Shown piece after piece: positions 11,790 to 23,248 of a stretch of 64,000 nucleotides of DNA; the first letter of the stretch is position 1; each line of letters opens with the position of its first letter. The DNA lies in NCBI RefSeq assembly GCF_000346465.2, contig NC_034013.1, forward strand, positions 9,173,154 to 9,237,153, given 5' to 3'. The notes beneath the pieces are model-generated. The model was not told where the DNA came from, did not search any database, and was given only the letters and a program-made list of their open reading frames with translations. Position numbers and translations under genes: made by a program. The stretch comes from Prunus persica (Eukaryota > Streptophyta > Magnoliopsida > Rosales > Rosaceae).

Positions 11790-12720
11790 GCATGATTTCT
11801 CAAAGCTAGACTTGCCACCTCCTCTATTAGCCCTATGCCAATTTGTCCAGACCAAGTTGCCTAAGAACAAGACCGTGAAAGTTAACATTCCAGGGGGAAG
11901 TGTTTGGGTATGAGCATGATACCTTCATCTTGCCTGATGATATTTTACAATTTGCATCCATGGTTGAGATCGGATCCACAGTGATTGCAGTATACATGAG
12001 GTAATTCTAAAAATCCAAATTTTATTTTACTATTCCCTTTTGTTTTAAATTAAATTAATTCTGATTTAATTGAATTTCATATATTTTAGGCACCTATTTG
12101 ACTATTTAAAAATGGCAAATATAGTAAGCTTTGTCGGTCTCGTCGACCCTGGACAAGTTATCGCTCAATCTGGATCGTTATCTTATTAATCCAAACATCT
12201 GTCAGACCGCCTAGAGAAGGCAGATGGGGACCAATTTTTCTTTGTGCCTTATAATCCAAGGTTAGTCCCCTTAACTATTTAACCTATTTTCTTTGTAATT
12301 TTTCTTGACACCTAACTATTTAACCTATATGGATTTATTATGTGTATGGGTCATTGGGTGTTGATTATTGTGAGGCCAGCTAAGGAGACGGTATATTATA
12401 TGGATTCATTGCCAAACCGCTCGATTGATGAGGACATGAGAAATATAGTGAATACATAAGTTGATTTACTACATTCTAATGTGTGTTAGCAGCCTAAAAT
12501 ATTTGTCATTAACACTTTTTGTTGTCTTGAAACAGTGCAATCAAAATGTATAATTCTCACGTAGGCAAACAATCACGTAAATAAGCCATATGGAAAACTC
12601 TATACGGCACTCCTCGACAACCAACAAATGTAGAGTGTGGCTACTAGGTGATGCGTTTCATGAGAGATATAATTCATGATCCAGACCTAGCATTTGAGAA
12701 GAAGAAAAAAAAATATAATT
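11790..12720 (+). pseudogene. Ulp1-like (C48) cysteine peptidase remnant of CACTA
   Basis: Short exon blocks separated by small introns read DLPPPLLALCQFVQTKLPKN, DTFILPDDILQFASMVEIG, FDYLKMANIVSFVGLVDPG, then DGDQFFFVPYNP, GHWVLIIVRP..VYYMDSLP (about 12350-12440) and RQPTNVECGY (about 12625-12655). The HW..D..Q..C arrangement is that of the Ulp1/SENP fold. Stops within 12170-12190 and just after ECGY show it is dead. Ulp1-like genes captured by CACTA and MULE elements are well known in plants. Confidence 0.65.
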
Positions 12721-13059
12721 TAAGATTTAATTTCTTTTTAAAATACTACGACTGTTTTTTGAATAACCGTCGTTTTTATTCCAATAACACGTCGGTTTTT
12801 GTCTTATTTTTGTAGTTTGACAAGAAAAAAGAACTAGGCAAGTATGTACAAGCAGACATTGATGAACTGAGGCTGGAATGGGCAAAATTTGTTACAAAGC
12901 AAATAGAGAATTTGACACAATTTTTATTATCGTGTTATAGCAATACCGTCGTCTGATTGCTGATTATTTTTTTCAATTTATTCTCTGCTATGTGAATATA
13001 GTGGTGTTTTATTGCTGGTTTTTTCACTTTATTATATATAAGATTTTATAGTGTGTGAG

Positions 13060-14968
13060 ATGGATTAGTCATGGATGCATGCAGATAGAAGATTGAAGGC
13101 ATATGAGTTAGGGGTGGAAAGATTTTTGAATTTTACTGTAGAAAATCTTAGAGATACAACTCATATTCATTGTCCATGTGTTAAATGTGGGAATATTCTA
13201 TTGTTTGGGGTCAGAATTATAAGGGACCACTTATACTTTAATGGAATTGACCAAAGCTATAAGATTTGGACATGGTACGGAGAACCTTGGGAATTGACTA
13301 CTAATGCTAGTAGAAATGTGGAAGAAGATGAGCAAAGTTGGTTCAGTTTCGTTTTTGAAGAATTAAGGATGGATGATAATGATTATGGCAATATCGGGTC
13401 TGATCCTTATGAGTTTGCCAATGTATTAGGGATGGAGATCAACCCTTGTACCCCGGTTGCAGTAACTACACGAAGTTGTCGGCTTTGGTGAAGTTATATA
13501 ATTTGAAAGCAAAATATGAGATGAGTGATGTTTGTTTTACAAAATTATTGATACTTCAAGGAGATTTGCTTCCAAAAGGAAATACACTACCTTCCTCTAT
13601 GTACAAGGCAAAAAAAACTTTGTCTACTTTGGGGATGAGTTATGAGAAAATCCATGCATGCCCCAAAAACCCTCGTCGTCTTTAGGTTGCAATTCTTTAT
13701 ATGGTATGAAGGTCCCTAAAGGTTTTTGTTCAAATATAAAAAAAAATCTTGTATCTTTAAAAGATTCAAGACTTCTTGGCCTTAAATCTCATGATTGTCA
13801 TACCTTGATGCAACAATTGCTCCATGTGGCAATTCGTTCTGTTTTGGAGAAGCCTGCAAGGTATGCAATAACTCGATTGTGTTTCTTCTTCAATACTATA
13901 TGGGCAAAGACAATAGATGTTCCAAGCCAGATAAGTTGGAAGAAGATGTAGTAGTTACTTCGTGTTTGCTTGAGAAATACTTTCCCCCTTCATTCTTTGA
14001 TATCATGATTCATCTAGTAGTACATTTTGTCAAAGAAGTTCGTCTGTGTGGACTAGTTTATTTTAGATGGATGTATCCTTTTGAAAGATATACGGAAGTG
14101 CTAAAGGGGTATGTTCAGAACCGTACTCGTCCCGAAGGTTGCATTGCTGAGCGATATATAGCTGAAGAAGTTGTAGAGTTTTGCACCGAACATTTATCTG
14201 ATGTTAGTACAGTTGGAGTGCCATCAAGCCAGAAGATGGGAGTTTCAAAGACATTATCAGGTTGCACAGTGAGCTTAGTTGATCAGGACCTGTTGAACCA
14301 AGCACATTTATATGTCTTGGAGAATACGGAGAAAGTCCTACCTTATATCGAGTAAGTTTTATTCTTTAACTAGCCATTTTAAATATTATTCCTTATGTTT
14401 ATCTTATATACAAGAGACTGTAATACTTGATTTTTTCGTTTCAATGTAGGGAACATATGATGTTTATCAAGACCACTTATCCAAAATTTAGAAGGAGAAT
14501 AAAATGGCTGCAAGATAAGCACAATAGCACTTTCATTCAATGGCTACACTTTCAGGTATATGTTATTGAATAACATATATTGAACTTTTAATTTTCTTCT
14601 TTCTTTGTTAGATTGAATTAAGATATATGATTAATTTGTGGGTTCAAAGTGAACTTGGGGAAGAGAATAATGACGTATCAGAAAATTTGAGGTGGCTAGC
14701 AGTTGGTCCAAGCATGGCAGTGCCATCATATAAGAGCTATCTTATTAATGGTGTTAAATTTAACACCAAAGCACAAGATGATGTGCAAACTGTCCAAAAT
14801 AGTGGAGTTTATTTACTTGCACATACTATGCAAGTTGCTAGTGCCAAGGATAAAAACTCTATTGTCTCTAATATGCGGTTTTATGGTGTCATTCAAGAAG
14901 TTTGGGATCTTGACTACCAAAAGTTTAGAATCCCAGTCTTGAGGTGTGATCGGATAGATAACACTTGA
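13060..14968 (+). pseudogene. TnpD-type CACTA transposase, core deleted
   Basis: The ATG at 13060 is followed by a stop at codon 3, then an N-terminal transposase-associated domain (IHCPCVKCGN, HLYFNGIDQSYKIWTWYGE). A frameshift near 13446 leads to LSALVKLYNLKAKYEMSD..KIHACPKN, the start of the transposase_21 domain. The catalytic core is missing: the next block (13700-13830) is the region just before the DUF4218 domain (13920-14355, LEKYFPPSFFDIMIHL). A last exon (about 14612-14968) matches DUF4216. Introns lie at about 14355-14449 and 14555-14610. It cannot catalyse transposition. Confidence 0.75.
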
Positions 14969-16030
14969 GTGAAAATATTAGAGATGAGTGTGGAGGTATA
15001 TGGATTGATTGATTGTTGTATTGTATAATGACATTAGTTATGCAGTTAATTGTATGACATTAATTAATAGCTCTATATATCATTTTCATTCTGATCACAT
15101 TTTCATTATGCAGGATTTGCGCAGGACAAATCAAAAATTAAAAATACTGAATTAAAGGTGTAAAATACGACGGTCTAGTTAAAAAAATAGCAAAAACAAA
15201 CGTTTAAAATATAACAAACGTCGTATTTTTATAAATGACGTGGAAAGAAAGTGCAAAAGACCTTAAAGAAATAAAAACCGCCATTTGAAAAAGAAAACAC
15301 GTCGTATATTTAAGAATAACGCGACGGTACAGTTCTCCAACCGACGAATTTGGAAAACACTACTTCCACGATTAATAACTACCTTCGTCTAAAGAGGAAA
15401 ATAAAGGCAATTTAGTTCCATTAACTATCGTGACAGCTCTTTTGCACTTCGATTAGTCTAAAACAATTGACGTCTCAGAGAATACATACGTCAAAGAGGG
15501 TTATAAAAGCGACTTTTAAAAGGCCAACCATGTCAAGGTCTATACAAAAACCGATGTGGTAAGCGAATTACAACGTCAAACAATTGGATCCTTGGAACGT
15601 AGTGAAGGAGTTAACCACGTCTGTTATTGTACAACAACCGCCGTTCAAGCTCTAATCCACGTCGTTTCTTTTCCGGTTCACACCGTCAAAATAATTTTTA
15701 ACGTATGCGGGTAACCACATGAGTCGTGAGTAGGAATTGTGCCATGTTAAAAAGTTCAGATGTTAGTTTTTTTTTTTTAAAAGAGTCGTCTAACTTTGTC
15801 CAAGGGGCTTTTTTGTATCCTTTAAACGTCGATTCTCACAAGTAACAGATGTGGAATATGTTTAACAAGGCGATGTTTTCCTACATAGCGACGTGGAAAA
15901 TGTTATAAGCGACAGTTATTCCACATGCGTGTCATGGTTAATATATTTTACGTCGGTTACGGTATGATTATTGACATGTAATATATTTTACACGTCTGTT
16001 CTTTTCTATAAGCGTCGTCTTTATATGTTA

Positions 16031-17632
16031 GGTTATTTACTCAAATGGTCCTCAAACTTATACCCAATTTATATTTTGGTCCCTTAATTAAATTATTCGT
16101 TCAAATAGTCCATCAACTCTTTACTATTTGTCGAATTGGTCGTACCGTCTAATTCCGTCAATATTACCGTTAATTTGAAGGTTAAAATCATCAATTTATA
16201 CTAAAATGTTAATATCTTATTTAAAATCTATATAAGCTTATAAAATACTATAAAAATTAGAAAATTTAAAAACTGAAATGCCCAATATTCAAAAAACCAA
16301 AAAATAATACATAAATTTTTAAAAAAACCACCAGAACCCGCCCCCACCTCCATCTCTGCATCCCTCCCCATCAATCCAATGTAAATCAACAAACACCCAT
16401 TTTTCATTTTCTTCAGGCAGTCATTGCATCCAAGAATCACCAAAATATGAAATTTAATTCTACATTTCTTCAACAACCAAACATAATATAATCTCAACCA
16501 AACAACCTAATATAAGATTCGATGGGATTTCTTGGCCTTGGGACTGGACGCCGAATTGGATTGTCCGAAGTTGTTTCGATCTTGCCTTCTACGGATGTAG
16601 ATGGCACTGAATTTGGGGAATCCCAAGTCCACACTCAGTGGCGGATCCACGTTGGGACAAGAGGGGTCGGACGACCCCTTGGAAGGCTGGAAATTTGGCA
16701 AGGGAGTCCATGAAAGCCCCCTTGGACAACTGCTGGAAGCCCCCTTGTATGCACACAATGTGCTCGACGAAATGCCCCAACGAAATGTCCTGCACAGCTG
16801 TGCAGCTGCGCTGCGCCTTGCGCGTAATTTTTTTTTAAAACCAGCCTTGCCAAACGACGTCGTTTAGTCAAGGCTCAGTCAAATTTTTTTTTAATTGACC
16901 TGGCCTCAAAACGACGTCGTTTTGGGCCAGGTTTTAAAAAAAAAAAAAAAAAAACAGAACAGCACACACGCACAGCAGCTCTGCACAGATTCATTTTCTC
17001 CAAACCTTTCATTCCCAATTCCACAGCCCCTCTTCCCATCCTCTCAAACCCTAACCTCCCAACCTCCCAACCTTGGACAACCTCTTTTTAGCATTATTTT
17101 CTTTATAGAAAAATTTCAGAACTTTTACACTAAGTCCCCTTGGCTACATAATCCTGGATCCGCCACTGTCCACACCCAAGTTTTCTCCCCAAGAGACAGA
17201 GTCAAGTTTTATTTAAAAACCAAAAAGAAAGAAACGGTGAGGATGGAGCCCTTCTCTAGAACATAGCGAAACGGGAGAGAGTACAGAAAGAGAGAGGGAA
17301 TGGGGAGACAAAGGGGAATGGGTGTATAGAAGGCATAGGGGAGAGAGCGGAGAGGGAGAGAGGGAATAGGGAGACAAAGGAGTGGAGAGATGGCGCTGCA
17401 GGTTGTTTTTTTTCTAAAAAACTTATTCTTATTTATTAAGCTATCAAAAGTCCTATTTACCCTTAGCAATATGGCATGTGCTCCTCACATGATTTAATTT
17501 GACAGAAATTATTACGGTAGGATCAATTTGACTAATAATAAAGAGTTGATGGACCATTTGAACGAATAATTTAATTGACGGACCAAAATACAAATTGGGT
17601 ACAAATTTGAGGACCATTTAAGTAAATAACCC
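16031..17632. mobile_element. Non-autonomous TIR element with TTA target duplication
   Basis: Left end GGTTATTTACTCAAATGGT and right end (inward) GGGTTATTTACTTAAATGGT extend into inverted repeats of about 150 bp. TTA flanks both sides (16028-16030, 17633-17635), which suggests PIF/Harbinger, though the long TIRs would also suit other families. No transposase is inside. Another end of this family lies at 33627-33716. Confidence 0.7.
16636..17168. mobile_element. hAT-like non-autonomous element nested in the TIR element
   Basis: Terminal inverted repeats CAGTGGCGGATCCA at 16636 and TGGATCCGCCACTG ending at 17168. The 8-bp flanks TCCACACT and TCCACACC differ at one base, matching a hAT target duplication. 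The interior (533 bp) has no transposase. Confidence 0.75.
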
Positions 17633-18021
17633 TTACGTGTTTTAGACGTAAGTTTTTTTATTTAGTGAACGTAGTATATGTTAACCACGACAATTTCTAG
17701 GTTATACAAGACAGTATTCCTTCAATTAGAAACGTGGATAAGAATCTTTACATCAGTGCTTATTTTGATCTTGACATGTAACATTCTTTAGACGTCTTTG
17801 TTTTACTAAAACCGTCGTCTAATGTTGTCGCAGTTTGCATTTTATGCTATATATATAGTACTTAGATGTCGATTTTTATTTTTGTATAACGTTGAATGTC
17901 TTAACGACGTCGGTTATTTGCCGTCATTTTATATATCAAAAGATGACGGTCGATTTTACGACGGTTTGAAAATCTTCTAGACGACGGTGGATTCCCGTCG
18001 TCTATTTCAATTTTTGTAGTA

Positions 18022-19591
18022 CTGCCACTAGAAATTAATTTACCATAAAATAATGAATCCAGTGACCAAACTATTAGGTACTTGATTTTGTTGAAATATA
18101 GCAAATCAAAATAAATACTTACTATGCATATAGGTGACTTTTGAGATGATCAAACAAAACTCGTCAAGTCTGGTAAGAGATGATCGTCTGCGAAAAATAA
18201 AATTTCTTTTTACTTTTAGGTTTATGTGAGTTTTTATTCTGAGTATATTTGTGTCTTTTTAAGTGGGGTTTTCGTTATATCTGCAAGTTTTTATAAAAAT
18301 TGACATTTGTGAAAGCAATGGTCAAATTTTGTCTATTTTTTCATAAAAACTCAGTTGGATGCCATATATCTATAATGCATTCTAGCTCTAATTACTAATA
18401 TGGTAATCAGTCACAAACTAATACCAAATAATTGTGGGTGATATGTTTACAAAACTATATCACACCTCTCTCACTTTCACTCTCAAAGAAAATGGATGGA
18501 CCAAGAAGCAAAGAAAGAAACAAGTATTTTTCAAGAAAGAAAACTTCAGCTGGAATGGAAGTTGGATTTGAGTAGACAGAAGAAAATTGATTGTATTAGG
18601 TAATTTTTGGTTTGGCAAAAAATGAAGTAGACGGCTGCCTACCTTGTCCTTAGAATAGGACCGCCCGTGAATGGAATGCCTTACACACTATAGTCAAGAT
18701 AGCATTTAAAGCTATGAAGATAAATCAAACAAAAGCACTGCTGCACACACATGCTAGAATAGTGGCAGAGGTAGAGTTTGATGTTTTGTGGGGCCACAAG
18801 CTTAAAATTGTGAGATTTTTTGTGCAATCTATGCCTATACTCTCTATATAGTCAAGGAGGTGAGAAAATGGTAGTGGGGCAGGCCATCTCAGGCATGTGA
18901 ATAGCTCTGCCCTATGCTAGAGGAACACCACCGCCCAATTTCAACCGTACATTTCTTGCCTTAAACGTACAACGTGGACATGATGCTTTCAGTCCTACAA
19001 CTGATGTGACTGAACGTTATTTTTCTGACTAAACTGTTGTTACTTGATTTTTGCTCTATATTTATTTTCTATATATAACCCTACAGTGACTGACTGGTTA
19101 ACATGGAGATGCTAGCAAATATTGAGAGAGATGGTCATCTCATGATCAGAGCAATGTTTCTCACCCTTTCAGCTCCGCTCTAAACCAAAGACTTTTTCTT
19201 TTTCTTGACCAGCATATTTTTTTTAAAATGGACAAAAACTATTTGGTACTTGTAATTATTTTTCGTCTTTCCTAGAAATTCCTTATCTCAACTACAACCA
19301 TTTTTAGAAAATGCCTTTGGTTCTTTGGTTTTTTGATTATTTTTCAAATTCCTTATCTCAACTACAACCATTTTTAGAAAATGCCTTTGGTTATTTGGTT
19401 ATTTGATTATTTTTCGTCTTTCCTAGGAATTTCTGGATATTTTGTTCGGTGGGTTAAAAGGCAGCATTTTTTTGGTAACCTTGCATTTAATTATTGTTTT
19501 ATCTGGTGGAATTCGTAAATAAATAAATAAATAAATAAATTTCTCTATATATAGTTTTGGTAACATTTCATTTACAATAAGGCCAGTTAAA
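18022..19591. other. Intergenic DNA upstream of type II relic 1
   Basis: No gene recognised. The last ~400 bp resembles the upstream region of other type II P450s (aaaactatttgg, tttcctagaaa). It carries a 70-bp tandem duplication: 19276-19345 is repeated at 19346-19415. Confidence 0.55.
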
Positions 19592-20128
19592 ATGTTGAAG
19601 CTAATGTGGTCACCATGGTGGGAGGTTGCTCTCTTCTGGTACCTGTTGACTTGGAAAAAGTCAAGGACACCAACGCCTCCATTGTGACCAGGCCCTCTTG
19701 GCCTGCCCCTGCTAGGGTACCTTCCCTTTTTAGGTACCAACCTTCACCAGGACTTCACAAAGTTGGCAAAAACCTACGGCCCTATTTACAAACTCAAGCT
19801 AGGTGGCAAACTATGCCTTGTGATCACATCACCAACTCTCGTGAAACAAGTGCTTCGTGACCACGAAACTATATTTTCCAACCGCGAAGCGACCGTTGGT
19901 GCACAGATTGCGTCATACGGTGGGATCGACATTGCGTTTGGATCGTATGGACCAGATTGGAGGCGGTTCAGCAAGGTGGTCATGTCGTGAGCCACATGCT
20001 CAGTAATGCCAACGTTGATGCTTGCTATGCTTTGAGGAAAGAAGAGGTGGACAGGTCTCCCAGCCCAATTGATTTCGGGGAGATTGCATTTTTGACCAGC
20101 ATCAACACACTCAAGCGCTTGGTATGGA
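19592..20128 (+). pseudogene. Type II CYP706 P450 relic 1 (5' part of exon 1 only)
   Basis: Compared with the type II gene at 37031, this copy keeps the start (ATG 19592, MLKLMWSPWWEV) but lacks about 60 bp of the membrane anchor. It has a TGA in the proline hinge (about 19686), a 5-bp insertion giving a stop near 19988 (after GPDWRRFSKVVMS), and further small indels near 20045. Recognisable motifs include AKTYGPIYKLKLG, YGGIDIAFGSYGPDWRR and TSINTLKR. Homology stops at about 20128, so the rest of exon 1 and all of exon 2 are gone. It occupies the type II slot of the second dyad. Confidence 0.9.
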
Positions 20129-20490
20129 GCCACTCTTTTCTTGTCATTTTGTATCAAGTAAGGAACATCATCATTGTCTAAAATAGTGTCCCGCTAGTTT
20201 CTGTCTTTCGATTATCACCATAGAACAAGTTTCTTCTCTTACCAATTATTACTCCCACATAACCCTACTCACCACCAATAATATCATTCCTATATCCCAT
20301 CAAAATGATGCCACGACAAATATATAAAATAATTGAGCAATGATTAATGGAAAAGTTAATCACTATCTTGCCAATTTCCTTAAATCATGTGGTTTTCTTT
20401 TAATCAACAAAAATTAATCTACAAATTATAATTAAATAAAGAGTTAGTTGATTGCATTGCAATTTGCAACCGTGCTTTGGGTTCAACTTG

Positions 20491-20506
20491 CATGCAAAAA
20501 CATGTG
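20491..20506 (+). promoter_or_regulatory. RY motif with degenerate G-box upstream of type I copy 3
   Basis: CATGCA at 20491-20496 is followed by CATGTG at 20501-20506, in the position where copies 2 and 4 have CACGTG. The G-box core is lost but an E-box (CANNTG) remains. Confidence 0.45.
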
Positions 20507-20643
20507 GTCTAAATTAAAACCACTGCATTGGAAGCCCCCATTGAGTTAATCGTACACTGGATATTCACTAGCAACACACAGAGTCCTTCCCTTTCTCCCT
20601 TTATTTCTTCACACAAAACTCAAATCCCAATTTGAAGCTTACC

Positions 20644-23190
20644 ATGAATTGGTTCAAAACTAGTACCACAAATGATGAGAGTTGGCTTCTTCTCTACACT
20701 CTCTCAGCCATTTTCGCAAGCACCTGGTGTGCATGGCTGTGCATGAAAAAGTCCCGCAACAAAATCCCACCTTTGCCCCCAGGCCCATTGGGGATGCCCT
20801 TACTCGGTAACCTTCTTTCTCTCGATCCAGAACTCCACTCCTACTTCACCGGCCTGGCCCACACCTATGGCCCAATCTTCAAGCTCCGCCTCGGCGGCAT
20901 GACCTGCGTCGTCATCAACTCCCCTTCCTCCGCCCGCGAGGTCCTCAAAGACCGTGACGTTACCTTCGCCAACCGTGACGTCCCCGTAGCGGCCCAGATC
21001 GCCTTCTACGGAGGAGCCGACGTCTTGTGGAGCCCACACGGGCCGGAGTGGCGAATGCTGAGAAAGGTCTGCGTGCTGAAGATGCTCGGCGGCACCGCGC
21101 TAGACTCGTTCCAATCGATCCGCCAAAACCAGGTCCGAAAGACGGTCGGGTACTTGTCCGGTCGGGCCGGGTCGCCCGTAAACGTGGGCGAGCAGATCTT
21201 CCTGACGTCGCTTAACGTCATCTCTAACATGATATGTGGCAGCTGCATCGCGGCAGAGGACGGGGAGGAGAGGGCCGGGCTCGGGGCGGAGTTTCGGAAA
21301 GTGGTGTCGGAGATAACGGGGCTCATAGGTCGGCCCAATGTTTCGGATTTTTTTCCGGGTTTGGGTCGGTTCGATTTGCAGGGTATAAAGAAGCAGATGG
21401 AGGGGCAGGTGCGGAGGTTTGATGGGATATTTGAGCAGATGATTGATCAACGGCTGCTGAAGATGAAGGAGGAAGGCGCGAAAGAGAGTCAAGATTTTTT
21501 GACTTCTTTGTTGAAATTGAAAGAGGAGGGAGGAGATTCGAAGACGCCTCTGACCATGACTCACATCAAAGCTCTGCTCATGGTATGTGAACTACTATTC
21601 TTCAAAACTTGATTTCCATACAAAAGCCAAATGCCCAGATGATTCAATTCAAACCTTTGATTTTGCTTTTGGAATTTTCGTTCATTCCAAACACTTGCAT
21701 GTTGTTCATAACCTTCCATACTGAACCAATCTGTATTGGGAAAAAATAGCAAAATTTTTAGAATTCAAATATACCTCTATTCCTCTTAATCACCAAAAAC
21801 AAATATAGCTATATTCCTAAACCTTTAAAAAAAAAAAACAAAGGTTTTTAACTTCAGGCCATCCCCAATGGGGCCTTAAATGGGGCTGTACCATTTTGAG
21901 CCTAAAAAATATAGAGTTTAAATGCAAAAACGCATCCCAACAATAATTCTGTAGTGAGGATCTTGTATATGACCCTTAGGCGATGTATTCTCTCTTAATC
22001 GTTGGATCAATGGATCAGACTAATCAATTTGATTAAACGACTAACTATTTTGATCTAATAATTAAAAAATAAGGCCTCACCTAAAGGCCATATAATAGAC
22101 CATCACTATAGAATGACTTGCATCCCAAATTGAAGAGTTTTCGGGCCCTATATCATAAAACTCCCCGAAACTAGTTCTAAATCCGTGGAATAGTCTAGGA
22201 GTAAAACTTCCCTGGCACGGGGATGCCATGTAAGTATCCCCAACCAATCAGTTCTCAACAGGTGTCAACCATACTAACGAAAAAAAAAACTTTGGACCCA
22301 AATTAATGAACCTCACTAATCTAGATACATTGAGAACTCTAAGTATTCCAAATACATGAAATTTATTAAAAGCCAAACTATTCCAAATTCATGGATCTTA
22401 TTAGAGCATCTCCAAGGAAAATGTCAAATAAAAAACATCAAATTTGTATTTGACGGCCTGTATGGCAATTTGACATTGTGGACAATTTCTTATTCCACCT
22501 AAATTGTTAAATAAAATTATTATTTTATTAAAGAATAAATGAAAAACAATGAAAATATGGTAAGAGAAAAGCATATGTAAGCCTAAAAACATCACTTTTA
22601 TACACAGTAAGCGGGGCCCATTCATTCAAAAGCTCTCGATAATTGAAATAACGTCTTTACACGTCGGATATAGCACTTCAGGTGGATATGAGTGAGCCAC
22701 CTTTTCTAGCCGTTTAGCACTCTACTTGGCTTTTGACAGCTCGGGTGGAGATGCTCTTAAAAGCCAAAATAATGAGATAAGTGCTTTCTATTCCAATGCT
22801 TAACTTTAATGTTTCCTTATCTGCATCACTTAGACTACTCATAATGATTAGCTTCATATTGAATTTGATATGACTTAATGACCAAATAGACCTAGATGAG
22901 CTATTTCATAACGGATAACAACATATAAGTGATAGCATATAATAGTTTTTAGAGCTTTTCCGTATGATTTTTCAATTTTGAGAAAATTTTAACCTTTTAA
23001 ATTGTTAGACATGTTTAAAATTTTCAATGAGTTTCCAAAACTTTCTAAAAATATTCCAAAACATATAAGTTCCGAAATTTTCGTATAATTCCAAAAATTC
23101 CGAGTTTTCCGAATTGGAATAGATTTCAAAATTTCGAAATTTTTGTATGATTCCAACCCTGCACCAGACCCAACCCCTTACCATGCACTG

Positions 23191-23248
<58 letters not shown>

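Larger units (their letters stand above)
9276..18021 (+). mobile_element. Degenerate CACTA (En/Spm) transposon, 5' end missing
   Basis: Contains in order an En/Spm-type plant transposase-like gene, a Ulp1-like peptidase remnant and a TnpD-type transposase remnant, all + strand, followed by subterminal DNA packed with ACGACGGT/ACCGTCGT-type motifs (15170-16020 and 17640-18010). The 3' end (18001-18021) reads inward as TACTACAAAAATTGAAATAG, a CACTACAAAAA-like terminus with its first base changed. No matching 5' terminus was found; the left side abuts a Harbinger-like fragment. Stops, frameshifts and loss of the transposase core make it non-autonomous. Confidence 0.75.
15120..18021. repeat. CACTA 3' subterminal region rich in short GACGGT-type repeats
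   Basis: Dozens of copies of ACGACGG/CCGTCGT and GACGTC/GACGGT variants in both orientations occur between 15150-16020 and 17640-18010, interrupted by a nested TIR element. In En/Spm such subterminal motifs bind the TnpA-type protein. No gene is seen. Confidence 0.65.
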
